Assembly: GCA_005778315.1 (NCBI GenBank)
Contig: SXOW01000098.1
Span: forward strand, 1 to 19,887
From: Acidobacteriota bacterium
Lineage (GTDB): Bacteria; Acidobacteriota; Vicinamibacteria; Vicinamibacterales; UBA8438
Direction: 5' to 3'
Length of the DNA stretch: 19,887 bases
The translations under genes were made by a program, and so were the position numbers. The notes below the pieces were generated by a model that was not told where the DNA came from, ran no database searches, and was given only the letters and a program-made list of their open reading frames with translations. Below are positions 7,321 to 15,465 of the stretch, one piece after another (positions within the stretch are counted from its first letter, which is position 1; each line of letters starts with the position of its first letter).

Positions 7321-10275
7321 CTAAAAACGAAATAACCGGTTGAATTTGATGACGAAGCCGCGATTGCGGAGTTCGGTGAAGCGATCCGGACGCAGGGTCG
7401 CCGAATCGCGCTCCTCCGAATACACGACGAAGATCTCGCTCCCGGGGCTGTATTCCCAGCGGAACCTCAGGTTGCTGCTCACCGTATCGCTGGCCGAGTT
7501 GTATTGCACCAGACCACTGAAGAACATCCGGGGATTGAACGCGTAGTTGACACGCGTCACCGCGAGATCTGTTCTGAATGAGCCTTGGGGCGTGTCGATC
7601 CAGTTGAACGAGACGCTGGGTTCAACCGACATTTGGGGCAGGATGGCGATACGTCCTTGCGTGAACCCGAGCGTGGTGATGTCACCGCCGAAGTAGCCGC
7701 CCCGCAAGAACGTGACGCCGCCGTTCACCCGACGCTGTTGTCCCAGGCCATAGGCGAGCTCGATCTCGTTGAAGGCGTAGCCGCCGACTGGGATGGCGAA
7801 GTCGCCGCCCCCCGGCGAGAACGGCTCCAGCAACAGCTCATAGTTGTCCCTGAGGGTGACCCCTAACCGATCGCTGCTCTCGAACTCCGTCTGCCACGCG
7901 AACTGGTTGGTGCGGGTCTCCAGCAGATTCGTGTCAGCCGTCAGAACGTAGTCGACACTGCCGAGGAACCGGAACTGACGCACGCTGTCGATCGAGCGTG
8001 GCCGCGGACTGAAGCGCCCCTCGACAAACGTCCGACGAAAGTTGTCGCGACGCAGAAAGCCGACCTCAGGGTTGAAGTCGTCTTCTACCAACAGGTGGTC
8101 CACCTGCATGCCGTAGCGGTCGGCACCATACTCGAACTTGGCCTGATAGCTGGTGTTCTCACCCACGACGGTGGGGTCCGGCGTTTCGGTCCGGGCGTAG
8201 TACCCGAGCATCTGGATGTTCTCGTAGAAGGCGAACGTGCCGTCGACCCCATACGTCTGACTGGCGCCGTCACCTGACACGGAGACGGTCCGGTTGGTCA
8301 GCATGCCGCCGATGGCGCTTCTGCGCAAGACGTCCCGCTTGATGCGCACCGCGGTGAAGTTTGTCGACTCGGCCGCGCCGAGCGCCTTGTCGTCGGTGGC
8401 AATACTCAGCGCGCCGATGTTGAATTGTCCGATCTTGCCGGTCACTCGACCGCCACCAAGAATCGGTACCACCTGCCCACGGTTGAGACCGATGCGCCGG
8501 CTGTAGAACAGCGTGGGCGCGTTGCCCCCACCAAAGAACCCGCCACCAGCGTCGCCGCCGAAGGTACCGCCGATTCCGCCGCGGGCAAAGTCGAAGACCC
8601 CGCTTCCCTCCAGGAAGAACTCCCGTTTCTCGGGAAAGAAGAGGCTGAAGCGGGTCAGGTTGACCTGCTGCTCGTCTATCTCAACCTGCGCAAAGTCGGT
8701 ATTGAAGGTGATATCGGCGGTGAGGTTTTCGGTAATGCCGTACTTCACGTCAAGGCCGAAGTCTCCATCGCGTACGTGGCCGCCGTTCGGGTCGGCGACG
8801 GTGTCTCGCGTGAGACCGCCAATGGCGTACGGCTTGACCTCGATGTTCCGACTTGCGGGGGGCGGCTCAATCCCGACGAGGGTCCCGGCCGACGACACTC
8901 GGAAGATGCCAGCCGAGCCGCCGCCACCGCCAGCCGAGATCGGCAGACGGGTCAGGTAGACCCACTCGTTCTTCCGACGGATCGCCCGCCGGAGCTGCAC
9001 ACCCCAGATCTGGGCCGGACCTGACCGATACCGGAGGGTCTTGAACGGAATCTCCATCTCAACCGTCCAGCCACCGGGGAAGCGACCGGTCCGCACGTCC
9101 CATACCGGATTCCAGTCCTGGTTCGGGTTCCCTTCGTTGGAGAACTGCTGATCCGCGCGGGCGCCAAGCGGGTTGGTGTAGAAGTTGAAGCCATTCCTCC
9201 GGTCGTAAAACGTGTCGAAGAAGGCGGTGAAGGTGTCGTTCTGCCGCAACTGGTTCGTATCGCGCCGCATCTCGTTGGCGACCCACTCGCTCTCGGGAGC
9301 CGAATCCCAGACGCGAGCCGAGACGTACACATTCGTGTCGTCGAACGTGATCCACGCTTCGGTTTTCTCGGTCGCCGGCGCCCCCTCCTCCGGCACCTGC
9401 TGGATGAAGTCGGTAATCGCCGGCACCTCCGTGTACACGGCCTCGTCCAGTTCGCCGTCGACGCGGAGCCCGGCGGACAACCGAATAGCGCGCACCGTGG
9501 TGCGCCCCTGCTCATCCCGCGTCATGACGGCCGGGGCAACGGGCGGTGGAGGCCCATCGATGGCCGCAAGCATCGCGTCTGGCAGTTGGATCGCCAGCCC
9601 ACCCGAGGCGACCACGCCGGCGGGCCCCTGAGCGACCGCGGCAGCGGGAGCCGGTGCGGCAGCGGGAGCAGGTGCGGCAGCGGGAGCCGGTGCGGCGGCG
9701 GGAGCAGGTGCAACCGAGGGAGGCTCCGCGGCTGCGGTTGGCGTCGGCACCGCGGGCGCGGTCACGGCGGTCCTTAGCGACGGGGTGGGCAACGGCCCAA
9801 CCAGTTCCGCTACCACCTGATCCTGCAAGGCGAAAAGATCCCCGACCGGGCCGTCAACCTTCGCTGAACGGACGACGGACCCATCGCCGAGGTCCACCAA
9901 CCGGCCGGTGATGCGTATCGACTCGCCAAGCCGCTGATAGGCGCCGCTGGCCACGAACTGCGCCCCCATGGCACGCCCAACCTCCAGCGCACGAATCGCC
10001 ACGGACTCCTCTTCTGCTGTGGGATCTGCGGCGGCGCCTGCGGGGAGCAACCCGATGAGTGCGGCACCGGCCGGGAAACCGGTGGCCAGGGACTCGGCGA
10101 TACCGGCCCCAATCCAGGCGTCCGCGGCGTTACCCGTCAGGTTGGCGAAGGGCACGACCACGACCGTGGCGACGGCCGAGTCGCGTGAAGCAGGCTGCGC
10201 CGACGGCGATGCCGTGACGAGCGGGACAAGCAGGGCCGCAAGGGCCAGTGCCCAAGGTCCGTGGATAGTCCTCAT
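7321..10275 (-). CDS. DUF5916 outer-membrane protein with TolB-like N-terminal domain
   Basis: A 984-residue exported protein. After a signal peptide (to about 27) comes a TolB/FlgO-like region at about 35-160 (VVVVPFANLTGNAADAWIG, then IAESLATGF and GAQFVASGAYQRLGE...RITGRLVD). Then follow an Ala/Pro-rich linker (about 165-250) with four PAPAAA repeats, a CBM9-like domain at about 262-460 (RVDGELDEAVY, VYVSARVWDS, NGFNFYTNPLGARADQ), and a DUF5916 beta-barrel to the end, including DFAQVEIDEQQVNLTRFSLF and FPEKREFFLEGSG. It ends NRLFRF; a terminal Phe is typical of outer-membrane barrels. The CBM9-DUF5916 pair is a known family of unproven function. The TolB-like extension is unusual. Start at 10275 precedes the signal peptide, with GAGGAG 11 bases upstream; the frame opens further to 10338. 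Confidence 0.88.
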   Translation of the reverse strand: MRTIHGPWALALAALLVPLVTASPSAQPASRDSAVATVVVVPFANLTGNAADAWIGAGIAESLATGFPAGAALIGLLPAGAAADPTAEEESVAIRALEVGRAMGAQFVASGAYQRLGESIRITGRLVDLGDGSVVRSAKVDGPVGDLFALQDQVVAELVGPLPTPSLRTAVTAPAVPTPTAAAEPPSVAPAPAAAPAPAAAPAPAAAPAPAAAVAQGPAGVVASGGLAIQLPDAMLAAIDGPPPPVAPAVMTRDEQGRTTVRAIRLSAGLRVDGELDEAVYTEVPAITDFIQQVPEEGAPATEKTEAWITFDDTNVYVSARVWDSAPESEWVANEMRRDTNQLRQNDTFTAFFDTFYDRRNGFNFYTNPLGARADQQFSNEGNPNQDWNPVWDVRTGRFPGGWTVEMEIPFKTLRYRSGPAQIWGVQLRRAIRRKNEWVYLTRLPISAGGGGGSAGIFRVSSAGTLVGIEPPPASRNIEVKPYAIGGLTRDTVADPNGGHVRDGDFGLDVKYGITENLTADITFNTDFAQVEIDEQQVNLTRFSLFFPEKREFFLEGSGVFDFARGGIGGTFGGDAGGGFFGGGNAPTLFYSRRIGLNRGQVVPILGGGRVTGKIGQFNIGALSIATDDKALGAAESTNFTAVRIKRDVLRRSAIGGMLTNRTVSVSGDGASQTYGVDGTFAFYENIQMLGYYARTETPDPTVVGENTSYQAKFEYGADRYGMQVDHLLVEDDFNPEVGFLRRDNFRRTFVEGRFSPRPRSIDSVRQFRFLGSVDYVLTADTNLLETRTNQFAWQTEFESSDRLGVTLRDNYELLLEPFSPGGGDFAIPVGGYAFNEIELAYGLGQQRRVNGGVTFLRGGYFGGDITTLGFTQGRIAILPQMSVEPSVSFNWIDTPQGSFRTDLAVTRVNYAFNPRMFFSGLVQYNSASDTVSSNLRFRWEYSPGSEIFVVYSEERDSATLRPDRFTELRNRGFVIKFNRLFRF
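9638..9709 (-). repeat. Four 18-bp tandem repeats coding an Ala/Pro linker
   Basis: Four adjacent copies of GCGGCAGCGGGAGC(C/A)GGT (plus-strand reading), alternating at one base, with one further change in the last copy. They lie in frame inside the DUF5916 gene and encode the hexapeptide repeat PAPAAA, a flexible linker between the TolB-like and CBM9-like domains. The copy number may vary between strains. Confidence 0.85.
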
Positions 10276-10501
10276 ACCTAGTTCGGCTCCTCGGGCGCGC
10301 CAGTACACGACGTCGTCAACCACGGGCAGCCCACCCAATAGAATATGGCCAATCGATAGACGCGTTTACACGGTTTGACACTCCAAAGGCCGTGAGCTTG
10401 AACAGAGCATATAATCTCGCCATCTGCACATCGATGCGGCCCTTCGGCGACACCACCGCGATACGGCGCCGTGTGAAGCCAGGTCGCCCACAGGAGCTTT
10501 C
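10276..10501. promoter_or_regulatory. Divergent control region, DUF5916 gene and PQQ dehydrogenase gene
   Basis: A 226-bp gap between two divergently transcribed genes, more AT-rich in its middle than its surroundings. On the plus strand there is a perfect TTGACA (10375-10380) and a perfect TATAAT (10410-10415), but they are 29 bp apart and so do not make one ordinary promoter. TATAAT alone could be the -10 of the plus-strand gene, with a leader of about 80 nt. No clear minus-strand promoter was found. Confidence 0.4.
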
Positions 10502-12211
10502 ATGACACGCCGCTGGCTTTCCATCGTCGCGCTCGCCCTCGCCTCCGCCGCCACGCCCGCTGTGGTCAGGGCCCAGGTCCAGAATTACACGCCGGTCACC
10601 GACGCGGAGCTCCAGAGTCCGCCTCCGGAGGACTGGCTCAACTGGCGGCGCACGCTGGACGGGCAGGGCCACAGTCCGCTCGGCCAGATCACGGCTGACA
10701 ATGTGCACGACCTACGCCTGGTGTGGAGTTGGGCCCTGCGGCCTGGCCCGCAGCAGACCACGCCGCTGGTGCACGACGGGGTGCTCTACATCGCGAACCC
10801 CGGTGAAGTCGTGCACGCGCTCAACGCGGCCACAGGGGACCTGATCTGGGAGTACATCCGTGGCGTCGAGGCCCCCGGCGACAGCTTCGGAGGCCCGCCA
10901 ACGGGTCGGATGACCCGCAACATCTCGATGTTTGAAGACAAGATCTATCTCAACACCGCCGACGCGCACGTGGTCGCCATCAACGCCACCACCGGCGAGG
11001 AGGTGTGGGACGCGGACATCGATCAGGGCGTCGGCTACCAGTTCTCGAGCGGGTCGATCGTAGCGGATGGCACGGTCGTCTCGGGCCTCACGGGCTGCGG
11101 TCGATACCGCGAGGAGAGCTGCTACATCGTGGGGTTGGACGCGCGCACGGGCGAAGAAAGGTGGCGCACCTCCACGATAGCCCTGCCCGGGACGCCAGGC
11201 GGAGACACCTGGGGCGACCTTCCGCCGATGTTCAGAGCCGGCAGCGACTCCTGGATCCCCGGTAGCTATGACCCGGCGACCCGCACCCTGTTCCACGGCA
11301 CCTCGCAGGCCAAGCCATGGGCCAGGGCCGTCCGCGGCACCGATGGGGACGCGCTCTACACCAATTCGACGCTCGCCCTCGACCCGGACAGCGGCGAGAT
11401 GAAATGGTACTACCAGCACCTGCCGGGCGAGACGCTGGACATGGACGAGGTGTTCGAACGGGTACTGGTCGATTACGATGACCGGCGATCGGTCTTCACC
11501 ATGGGCAAGATAGGTGTGCTGTGGGAGCTCGCCCTCCAGACCGGGCGCTTCCGCAATGCGCACGATCTCGGTTATCAGACGGTGGTCGATGTCGACCCGA
11601 ACAGCGGTCAAGTCACGTATCGCCCAGGCACCATCCCCGAGATCGGTGAAGACATCTACTGGTGCCCCAGCACCGCAGGCTTCAAGAGTTGGCGGGCGAT
11701 GTCGTACTACCCGGCGCTGGAGACCTTCTTCATTCCGATCAACCTGAACTGTGAAACCGCCCGATTCGGCCCGGTCGAACGGGTGGCCGGCGGCGGCGGC
11801 GCAGGGCCGGTGCGCCGGACGAACCACCATCATCCGGACAGCGATGAACAACTCGGAGAGTTCCTCGCGATGAGCATGCGCACCGGGGAGGTAAAGTGGC
11901 GACGTCGCTTCCGAACCCCCATTACGAGCGCGGCGCTGACCACGGCCGGCGGACTCGCCTTCGCCGGAGGCTGGGACCGGGACATTTTCGCTTTCGACGC
12001 CAACACCGGGGAGACCTTGTGGTCGACCAAACTGCCAACGTCCATCCAGGGCTTTCCCATCACGTTCGCGGTGGACGGCAAGCAGTACCTCGCGGTGCCC
12101 ACCGGCACGGGCGGCGCCAGCTGGGGCACCATGCTCCCGGCTGATCTCACCCCGGAGGCGAAGCGCCCGGACGCCGGCAACGGTGTGTTCGTGTTCGCGC
12201 TCCCGGACTAG
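10502..12211 (+). CDS. Secreted PQQ-dependent alcohol dehydrogenase-like beta-propeller
   Basis: A 569-residue protein with a signal peptide (to about 25, VVRAQ) and repeated propeller blades (VVHALNAATGDLIWEY, VVAINATTGEEVWDADI, IVGLDARTGEERWRT, LALDPDSGEMKWYYQHLPG, IFAFDANTGETLWSTKLP). The order and the blocks SYDPATRTLFHGT, LYTNSTLALDPDSG and QGFPITFAVDGKQYLAVPTG place it in the methanol/alcohol quinoprotein dehydrogenase group. TLDMDE at 311-316 has Asp at both positions of the catalytic D-x-D (D313, D315). The two adjacent cysteines usual near the cofactor are not seen; C199 and C207 are the nearest pair. There is no C-terminal haem domain, so electrons must leave to a separate carrier. 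AGGAG five bases before ATG fixes the start. First of three plus-strand genes. Confidence 0.85.
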   Translation: MTRRWLSIVALALASAATPAVVRAQVQNYTPVTDAELQSPPPEDWLNWRRTLDGQGHSPLGQITADNVHDLRLVWSWALRPGPQQTTPLVHDGVLYIANPGEVVHALNAATGDLIWEYIRGVEAPGDSFGGPPTGRMTRNISMFEDKIYLNTADAHVVAINATTGEEVWDADIDQGVGYQFSSGSIVADGTVVSGLTGCGRYREESCYIVGLDARTGEERWRTSTIALPGTPGGDTWGDLPPMFRAGSDSWIPGSYDPATRTLFHGTSQAKPWARAVRGTDGDALYTNSTLALDPDSGEMKWYYQHLPGETLDMDEVFERVLVDYDDRRSVFTMGKIGVLWELALQTGRFRNAHDLGYQTVVDVDPNSGQVTYRPGTIPEIGEDIYWCPSTAGFKSWRAMSYYPALETFFIPINLNCETARFGPVERVAGGGGAGPVRRTNHHHPDSDEQLGEFLAMSMRTGEVKWRRRFRTPITSAALTTAGGLAFAGGWDRDIFAFDANTGETLWSTKLPTSIQGFPITFAVDGKQYLAVPTGTGGASWGTMLPADLTPEAKRPDAGNGVFVFALPD

Positions 12212-12310
12212 CGCCTGTGGGAAGCGGACGCCAGAGCGGTCCGGTCAGAACCCGGCCATCGTGGTTGGCGATCGACATAGGACCGTAGCGAGGGCCCTCA
12301 GGCCCGCGGA

Positions 12311-12331
12311 TAGGGCCTACGCCCTAGGAGG
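12311..12331 (+). promoter_or_regulatory. Hairpin abutting the Shine-Dalgarno of the second PQQ gene
   Basis: TAGGGC-CTAC-GCCCTA (12311-12326) can form a 6-bp hairpin whose last base is also the first A of AGGAGG (12326-12331). That Shine-Dalgarno lies seven bases before ATG 12339 but one base from ATG 12333, so 12339 is the better start. The hairpin could affect ribosome access; this is inference. Confidence 0.4.
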
Positions 12332-12338
12332 GATGACC

Positions 12339-14333
12339 ATGCGCAGCCCCGGTAATCGACGCGTCCTCGCGATCCCCATTATTGAGCTGGCGCTGCTGGC
12401 GTCCCCTCTCGTGGCCAGCGCGCAGTACGGGGCCACGAGCGGCGAGTGGCGCAGCTACGGGGGCGACCTCGGCAGCACCAAATACTCCCCACTCGATCAG
12501 ATTGACGCCACGAACTTCGACGACCTTCGGGTTGCGTGGCGCTGGCAATCGGCGGACGCCTCGCTGGACCTCGACGCCATTCGAGCAACGGTCCCGAATA
12601 TCCAGTTTCGGATGTTCCAGGCGACGCCCCTGATGGTCGATGGCGTGCTGTATCTTTCGACCGCGCTACATCAGGTCGCAGCCGTCGACGCCGCCACCGG
12701 CGCCACGCGCTGGCTTCACAACCCCGAAGCCTATCTGGGCGGACGGCCCACCCACTTCTACAACTCGCGCGGTGTCGCCTACTGGTCGGACGATCGCCCC
12801 GGCGTGTCAGACGCTCGCATCTTCTTCGGCACCAATGAGGGCTACCTGATCGCGCTCGATGCCGACACCGGAGCGCCCGTGCTGGACTTCGGCGACAACG
12901 GGCGTGTCGATCTCATGGAGGGACTCCCCCGCGCGGTACGCGGAACCGGCGCCAACCGGCGCAACCCCTTCGGCGTCGCCTCGCCACCGATCGTCGCACA
13001 CGACGTGGTGGTCACCCCCAATGTCATCTCGGACGGCACGACCACCAAAGAGGCGATTCCCGGGTGGCTCAAGGGCGTGGACGCCCGCACCGGTGACACG
13101 AAGTGGATGTTCCGGACGGTGCCGCAGGCGGACGACTTCGGGGCGGAGTCCTGGCTGAACGAATCGTGGCGCTACTCGGGCAACACGAACGTCTGGTCGA
13201 TGTTGAGCGTCGACGACGAGCTGGGTTACATCTATCTCCCGATCGGCACGCCGACGGGGGACTACTACGGCGGGAGCCGACCGGGTGACAACCTGTTTGC
13301 CGAGAGTCTGGTGGCACTCGACATCGAAACCGGCCAGCGTATGTGGCACTTTCAGGCGGTGCACCACGGGGTCTGGGACTACGACTTCCCCGCGGCGCCG
13401 ACGCTGATTGACATCCGCCCGGACGGTCGCGCCATCAAAGCCGTCGCCCAGGTCAGCAAGCAGGGCTTCACATACGTGTTCGACCGCGCGACCGGTGACC
13501 CGGTGTGGCCAATCGAAGAGCGCCCCGTTTCGACGGTCACCGACATGGAGGGCGAGGCGCTCTCGCCGACGCAGCCGTTCCCCACAAAACCGCCCCCATT
13601 CGAATACCAGGGCGTCACGGTCGACGACCTCGTCGACTTCACGCCTGAAATCCGGGCCATGGCCGTCGACGCCGTGAAGAACTTCCGGCTCGGGCCGCTC
13701 TTCAGTCCACCGACACTGAGCTACGAGGGCCGGGCACAGGGCACCATCCAACGCCCGCATGTCGGGGGCGGCGCCGGTTGGGCTGGTGCGGCGGCCGACC
13801 CGGAGACCGGCGTTATCTACGTGCCATCGGTGAACCGATTTTCGGTCATCAAGTACTACACGCCCGACCCCGCCGAGGGCGGCAACCTGCGATACACCAT
13901 GCTCGGACTGGCGGCCGGCGTTCAGCCTCGCATGCCGCAGGAACTGCCGCTGCTCAAACCACCCTACACGCGTACCACGGCGATCGATCTCAATGAAGGC
14001 GACCACGCCTGGATGCAGCCAAACGGGGACGGCAATAGCATTCGCAATCACCCTATGCTGCGGGACCTCGACCTGCCGCCGCTCGGCGGTGACGGCCGCG
14101 CCGGTCTCGTCCTGACCAAGACGCTGCTCATCAGTGCGCTCACAGCCGGCGGCACCGATGACGGCCCGCGTCTAATCGCGCGGGACAAGGCAAGCGGGCA
14201 GATCGTCGGTTCGGTAGACCTGCCTGGCCCTGCCATCGGCACACCGATGACCTACATGCACGACGGCGCGCAATACGTCGCACTGACCGTGGGTGGCGAC
14301 GTGCCGGAGTTGGTCGCCTTGCGCCTCCCGTAG
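12339..14333 (+). CDS. Secreted PQQ-dependent glucose/quinate dehydrogenase-like protein
   Basis: A 664-residue protein with a signal peptide (cleavage likely after ASA, residue 28). It opens EWRSYGGDLGSTKYSPLDQI, the typical beginning of the soluble relatives of membrane glucose/quinate dehydrogenases. Further family blocks are YLIALDADTGAPVLDFGDNG (169-188), GDNLFAESLVALDIETGQRM (316-335), HHGVWDYDFPAAPTL (342-356, with D347 and D349), KQGFTYVFDRATGDPVWPIE, and a final TPMTYMHDGAQYVALTVGG. The N-terminal membrane anchor of true glucose dehydrogenase is absent, so the protein should be periplasmic. The substrate cannot be read from the sequence. The start at 12339 follows the Shine-Dalgarno spacing; ATG 12333 adds two residues, and the open frame to 12183 overlaps the upstream gene. 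It lies 127 bp after the first PQQ gene and is only distantly similar to it, so it is not a recent duplicate. Confidence 0.85.
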   Translation: MRSPGNRRVLAIPIIELALLASPLVASAQYGATSGEWRSYGGDLGSTKYSPLDQIDATNFDDLRVAWRWQSADASLDLDAIRATVPNIQFRMFQATPLMVDGVLYLSTALHQVAAVDAATGATRWLHNPEAYLGGRPTHFYNSRGVAYWSDDRPGVSDARIFFGTNEGYLIALDADTGAPVLDFGDNGRVDLMEGLPRAVRGTGANRRNPFGVASPPIVAHDVVVTPNVISDGTTTKEAIPGWLKGVDARTGDTKWMFRTVPQADDFGAESWLNESWRYSGNTNVWSMLSVDDELGYIYLPIGTPTGDYYGGSRPGDNLFAESLVALDIETGQRMWHFQAVHHGVWDYDFPAAPTLIDIRPDGRAIKAVAQVSKQGFTYVFDRATGDPVWPIEERPVSTVTDMEGEALSPTQPFPTKPPPFEYQGVTVDDLVDFTPEIRAMAVDAVKNFRLGPLFSPPTLSYEGRAQGTIQRPHVGGGAGWAGAAADPETGVIYVPSVNRFSVIKYYTPDPAEGGNLRYTMLGLAAGVQPRMPQELPLLKPPYTRTTAIDLNEGDHAWMQPNGDGNSIRNHPMLRDLDLPPLGGDGRAGLVLTKTLLISALTAGGTDDGPRLIARDKASGQIVGSVDLPGPAIGTPMTYMHDGAQYVALTVGGDVPELVALRLP

Positions 14334-14361
14334 CCAGCCGAGTTCAGGGGCGGCGGTAGCA

Positions 14362-14400
14362 CACGGCTGTAGCCGTGCGATCGCAGGCCTGAAGGTCCTG
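14362..14400 (+). terminator. Two tandem hairpins between the second PQQ gene and the cyclase gene
   Basis: CACGGC-TGTA-GCCGTG (14362-14377) is a 6-bp stem with a 4-base loop. GCAGGCC-TGAA-GGTCCTGC (14382-14400) is a second stem with a single bulged T. They start 28 bp after the stop codon, and the next gene begins 33 bp later. Neither has a T-run, so partial termination or message processing is more likely than a full stop. Confidence 0.35.
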
Positions 14401-14433
14401 CGCCCAGTCGGACTTCAAACGGAGACAACAGAC

Positions 14434-15465
14434 ATGGCTTCATCACGACGACAGTTTCTGATGCACGCGGCGGCGATGGGAACGGCCACCCTCGCCTCGC
14501 CGGTCGGGACCTTGGCGCTAGGCACAGCGGCCCCGACCTCCACGTTCTCGCCGCCCGAACTGCTCGCAAGACACGCCGCCAAGGCCCGCGCCGCGGTACA
14601 CGCGGTCGGTCAATCGGACGATACCGACTATGCGGAGATGTACCGCCGCCGCCGCAACTGGGGACGCTGGGGCGCGAATGACCAGGTCGGAGCCATCAAC
14701 CTGATCACGGCCGAGAAGCGTGCGGCGGCCGCCGGACTTGTCCGCAACGGCCGGACGGTGTCACTCAGCCGCGTGTTCGAGCCGCCACAGCACTTCATGA
14801 CCAAGAGTTCGCTCGGCTCCGGCGGGGGCTACGTGATGGACTATCTGGGTTTCATCTATCACGGCAACACGGTCACGCATATCGACGCCCTGTGCCACAT
14901 CTGGGACCAGGATGGCATGTGGCAAGGCCGCGACCCGGACGTCGAAATCGATACCCAGGGCGCGCACTTCGCGGACATCACGCACTGGAACACCGGCATC
15001 ATCACCAAGGGCGTGCTGCTTGACGTTCCCCGCCACCGAGGTGTGCCACATGTGACGCGCGACGCACCTGTGCGAGGCGAGGAACTCGAGGCGATCGCGC
15101 GCGCCCAGGGGGTCAGCGTCGAGGCGGGCGACGCGCTCCTCGTCCACAGCGGATGGCAGTCCGCCACCGACAACCAGGAGGCGGCCGGCGCCGGGCTGCA
15201 TCCGAGTTGTGCAGAGTTCGTTCGCGACCATGACGTCGCGATACTCGGCTGGGACCTGATGGACGGCCGGAGTGCCTCCGGACTCCCATGGCCTGTCCAT
15301 GGCGTGCTCTTCAATTTCGGCGTGGCGTTGCTCGACAATGCTCGGCTCGAACCGATCGCAGACGCCTGTGCGGAAGAAGGGCGTCATGAGTTCATGTTCA
15401 TGTTGCTGCCATTGAACGTGGCACGCGGGACCGGCAGCCCGGCCAATCCGGTAGCGATGTTCTAG
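14434..15465 (+). CDS. Cyclase/kynurenine-formamidase family hydrolase, Tat-exported
   Basis: A 343-residue protein starting with a twin-arginine signal (SRRQFLMHAAAMG, hydrophobic to about residue 33). The mature part has the cyclase-family (PF04199) blocks NWGRWGANDQVGAINLIT (75-92) and the metal-binding motif HGNTVTHIDALCH (143-155), in which H143, H149, D151 and H155 correspond to the HxGTHxDxPxH ligands. Later come a GDALLVHSGWQ strand and GWDLMDGR. The C-terminus (GTGSPANPVAMF) is a normal family ending. Members hydrolyse amide or lactone/ester bonds with bound metal; the substrate here is unknown. GGAG nine bases before ATG 14434 sets the start. Following two quinoproteins, it might open a lactone formed by oxidation, which is only a guess. 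It ends convergently with the oxidoreductase gene, overlapping by 4 bp. Confidence 0.85.
   Translation: MASSRRQFLMHAAAMGTATLASPVGTLALGTAAPTSTFSPPELLARHAAKARAAVHAVGQSDDTDYAEMYRRRRNWGRWGANDQVGAINLITAEKRAAAAGLVRNGRTVSLSRVFEPPQHFMTKSSLGSGGGYVMDYLGFIYHGNTVTHIDALCHIWDQDGMWQGRDPDVEIDTQGAHFADITHWNTGIITKGVLLDVPRHRGVPHVTRDAPVRGEELEAIARAQGVSVEAGDALLVHSGWQSATDNQEAAGAGLHPSCAEFVRDHDVAILGWDLMDGRSASGLPWPVHGVLFNFGVALLDNARLEPIADACAEEGRHEFMFMLLPLNVARGTGSPANPVAMF

Noticed and set aside
9638..9709. Tandem repeats as a CRISPR or regulatory array
   Set aside because: Units are adjacent without spacers and encode an in-frame Ala/Pro linker.
10375..10415. TTGACA and TATAAT as one promoter for the first PQQ gene
   Set aside because: Both hexamers are perfect but 29 bp apart, far from the usual 16-18 bp; kept only as separate elements of a control region.
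12807..14051. A 414-codon minus-strand open frame opposite the second PQQ gene
   Set aside because: Shadow of a well-supported gene; no signal, motif or ribosome binding site. Similar long shadows at 10712-11851 and 3148-4332 were rejected for the same reason.
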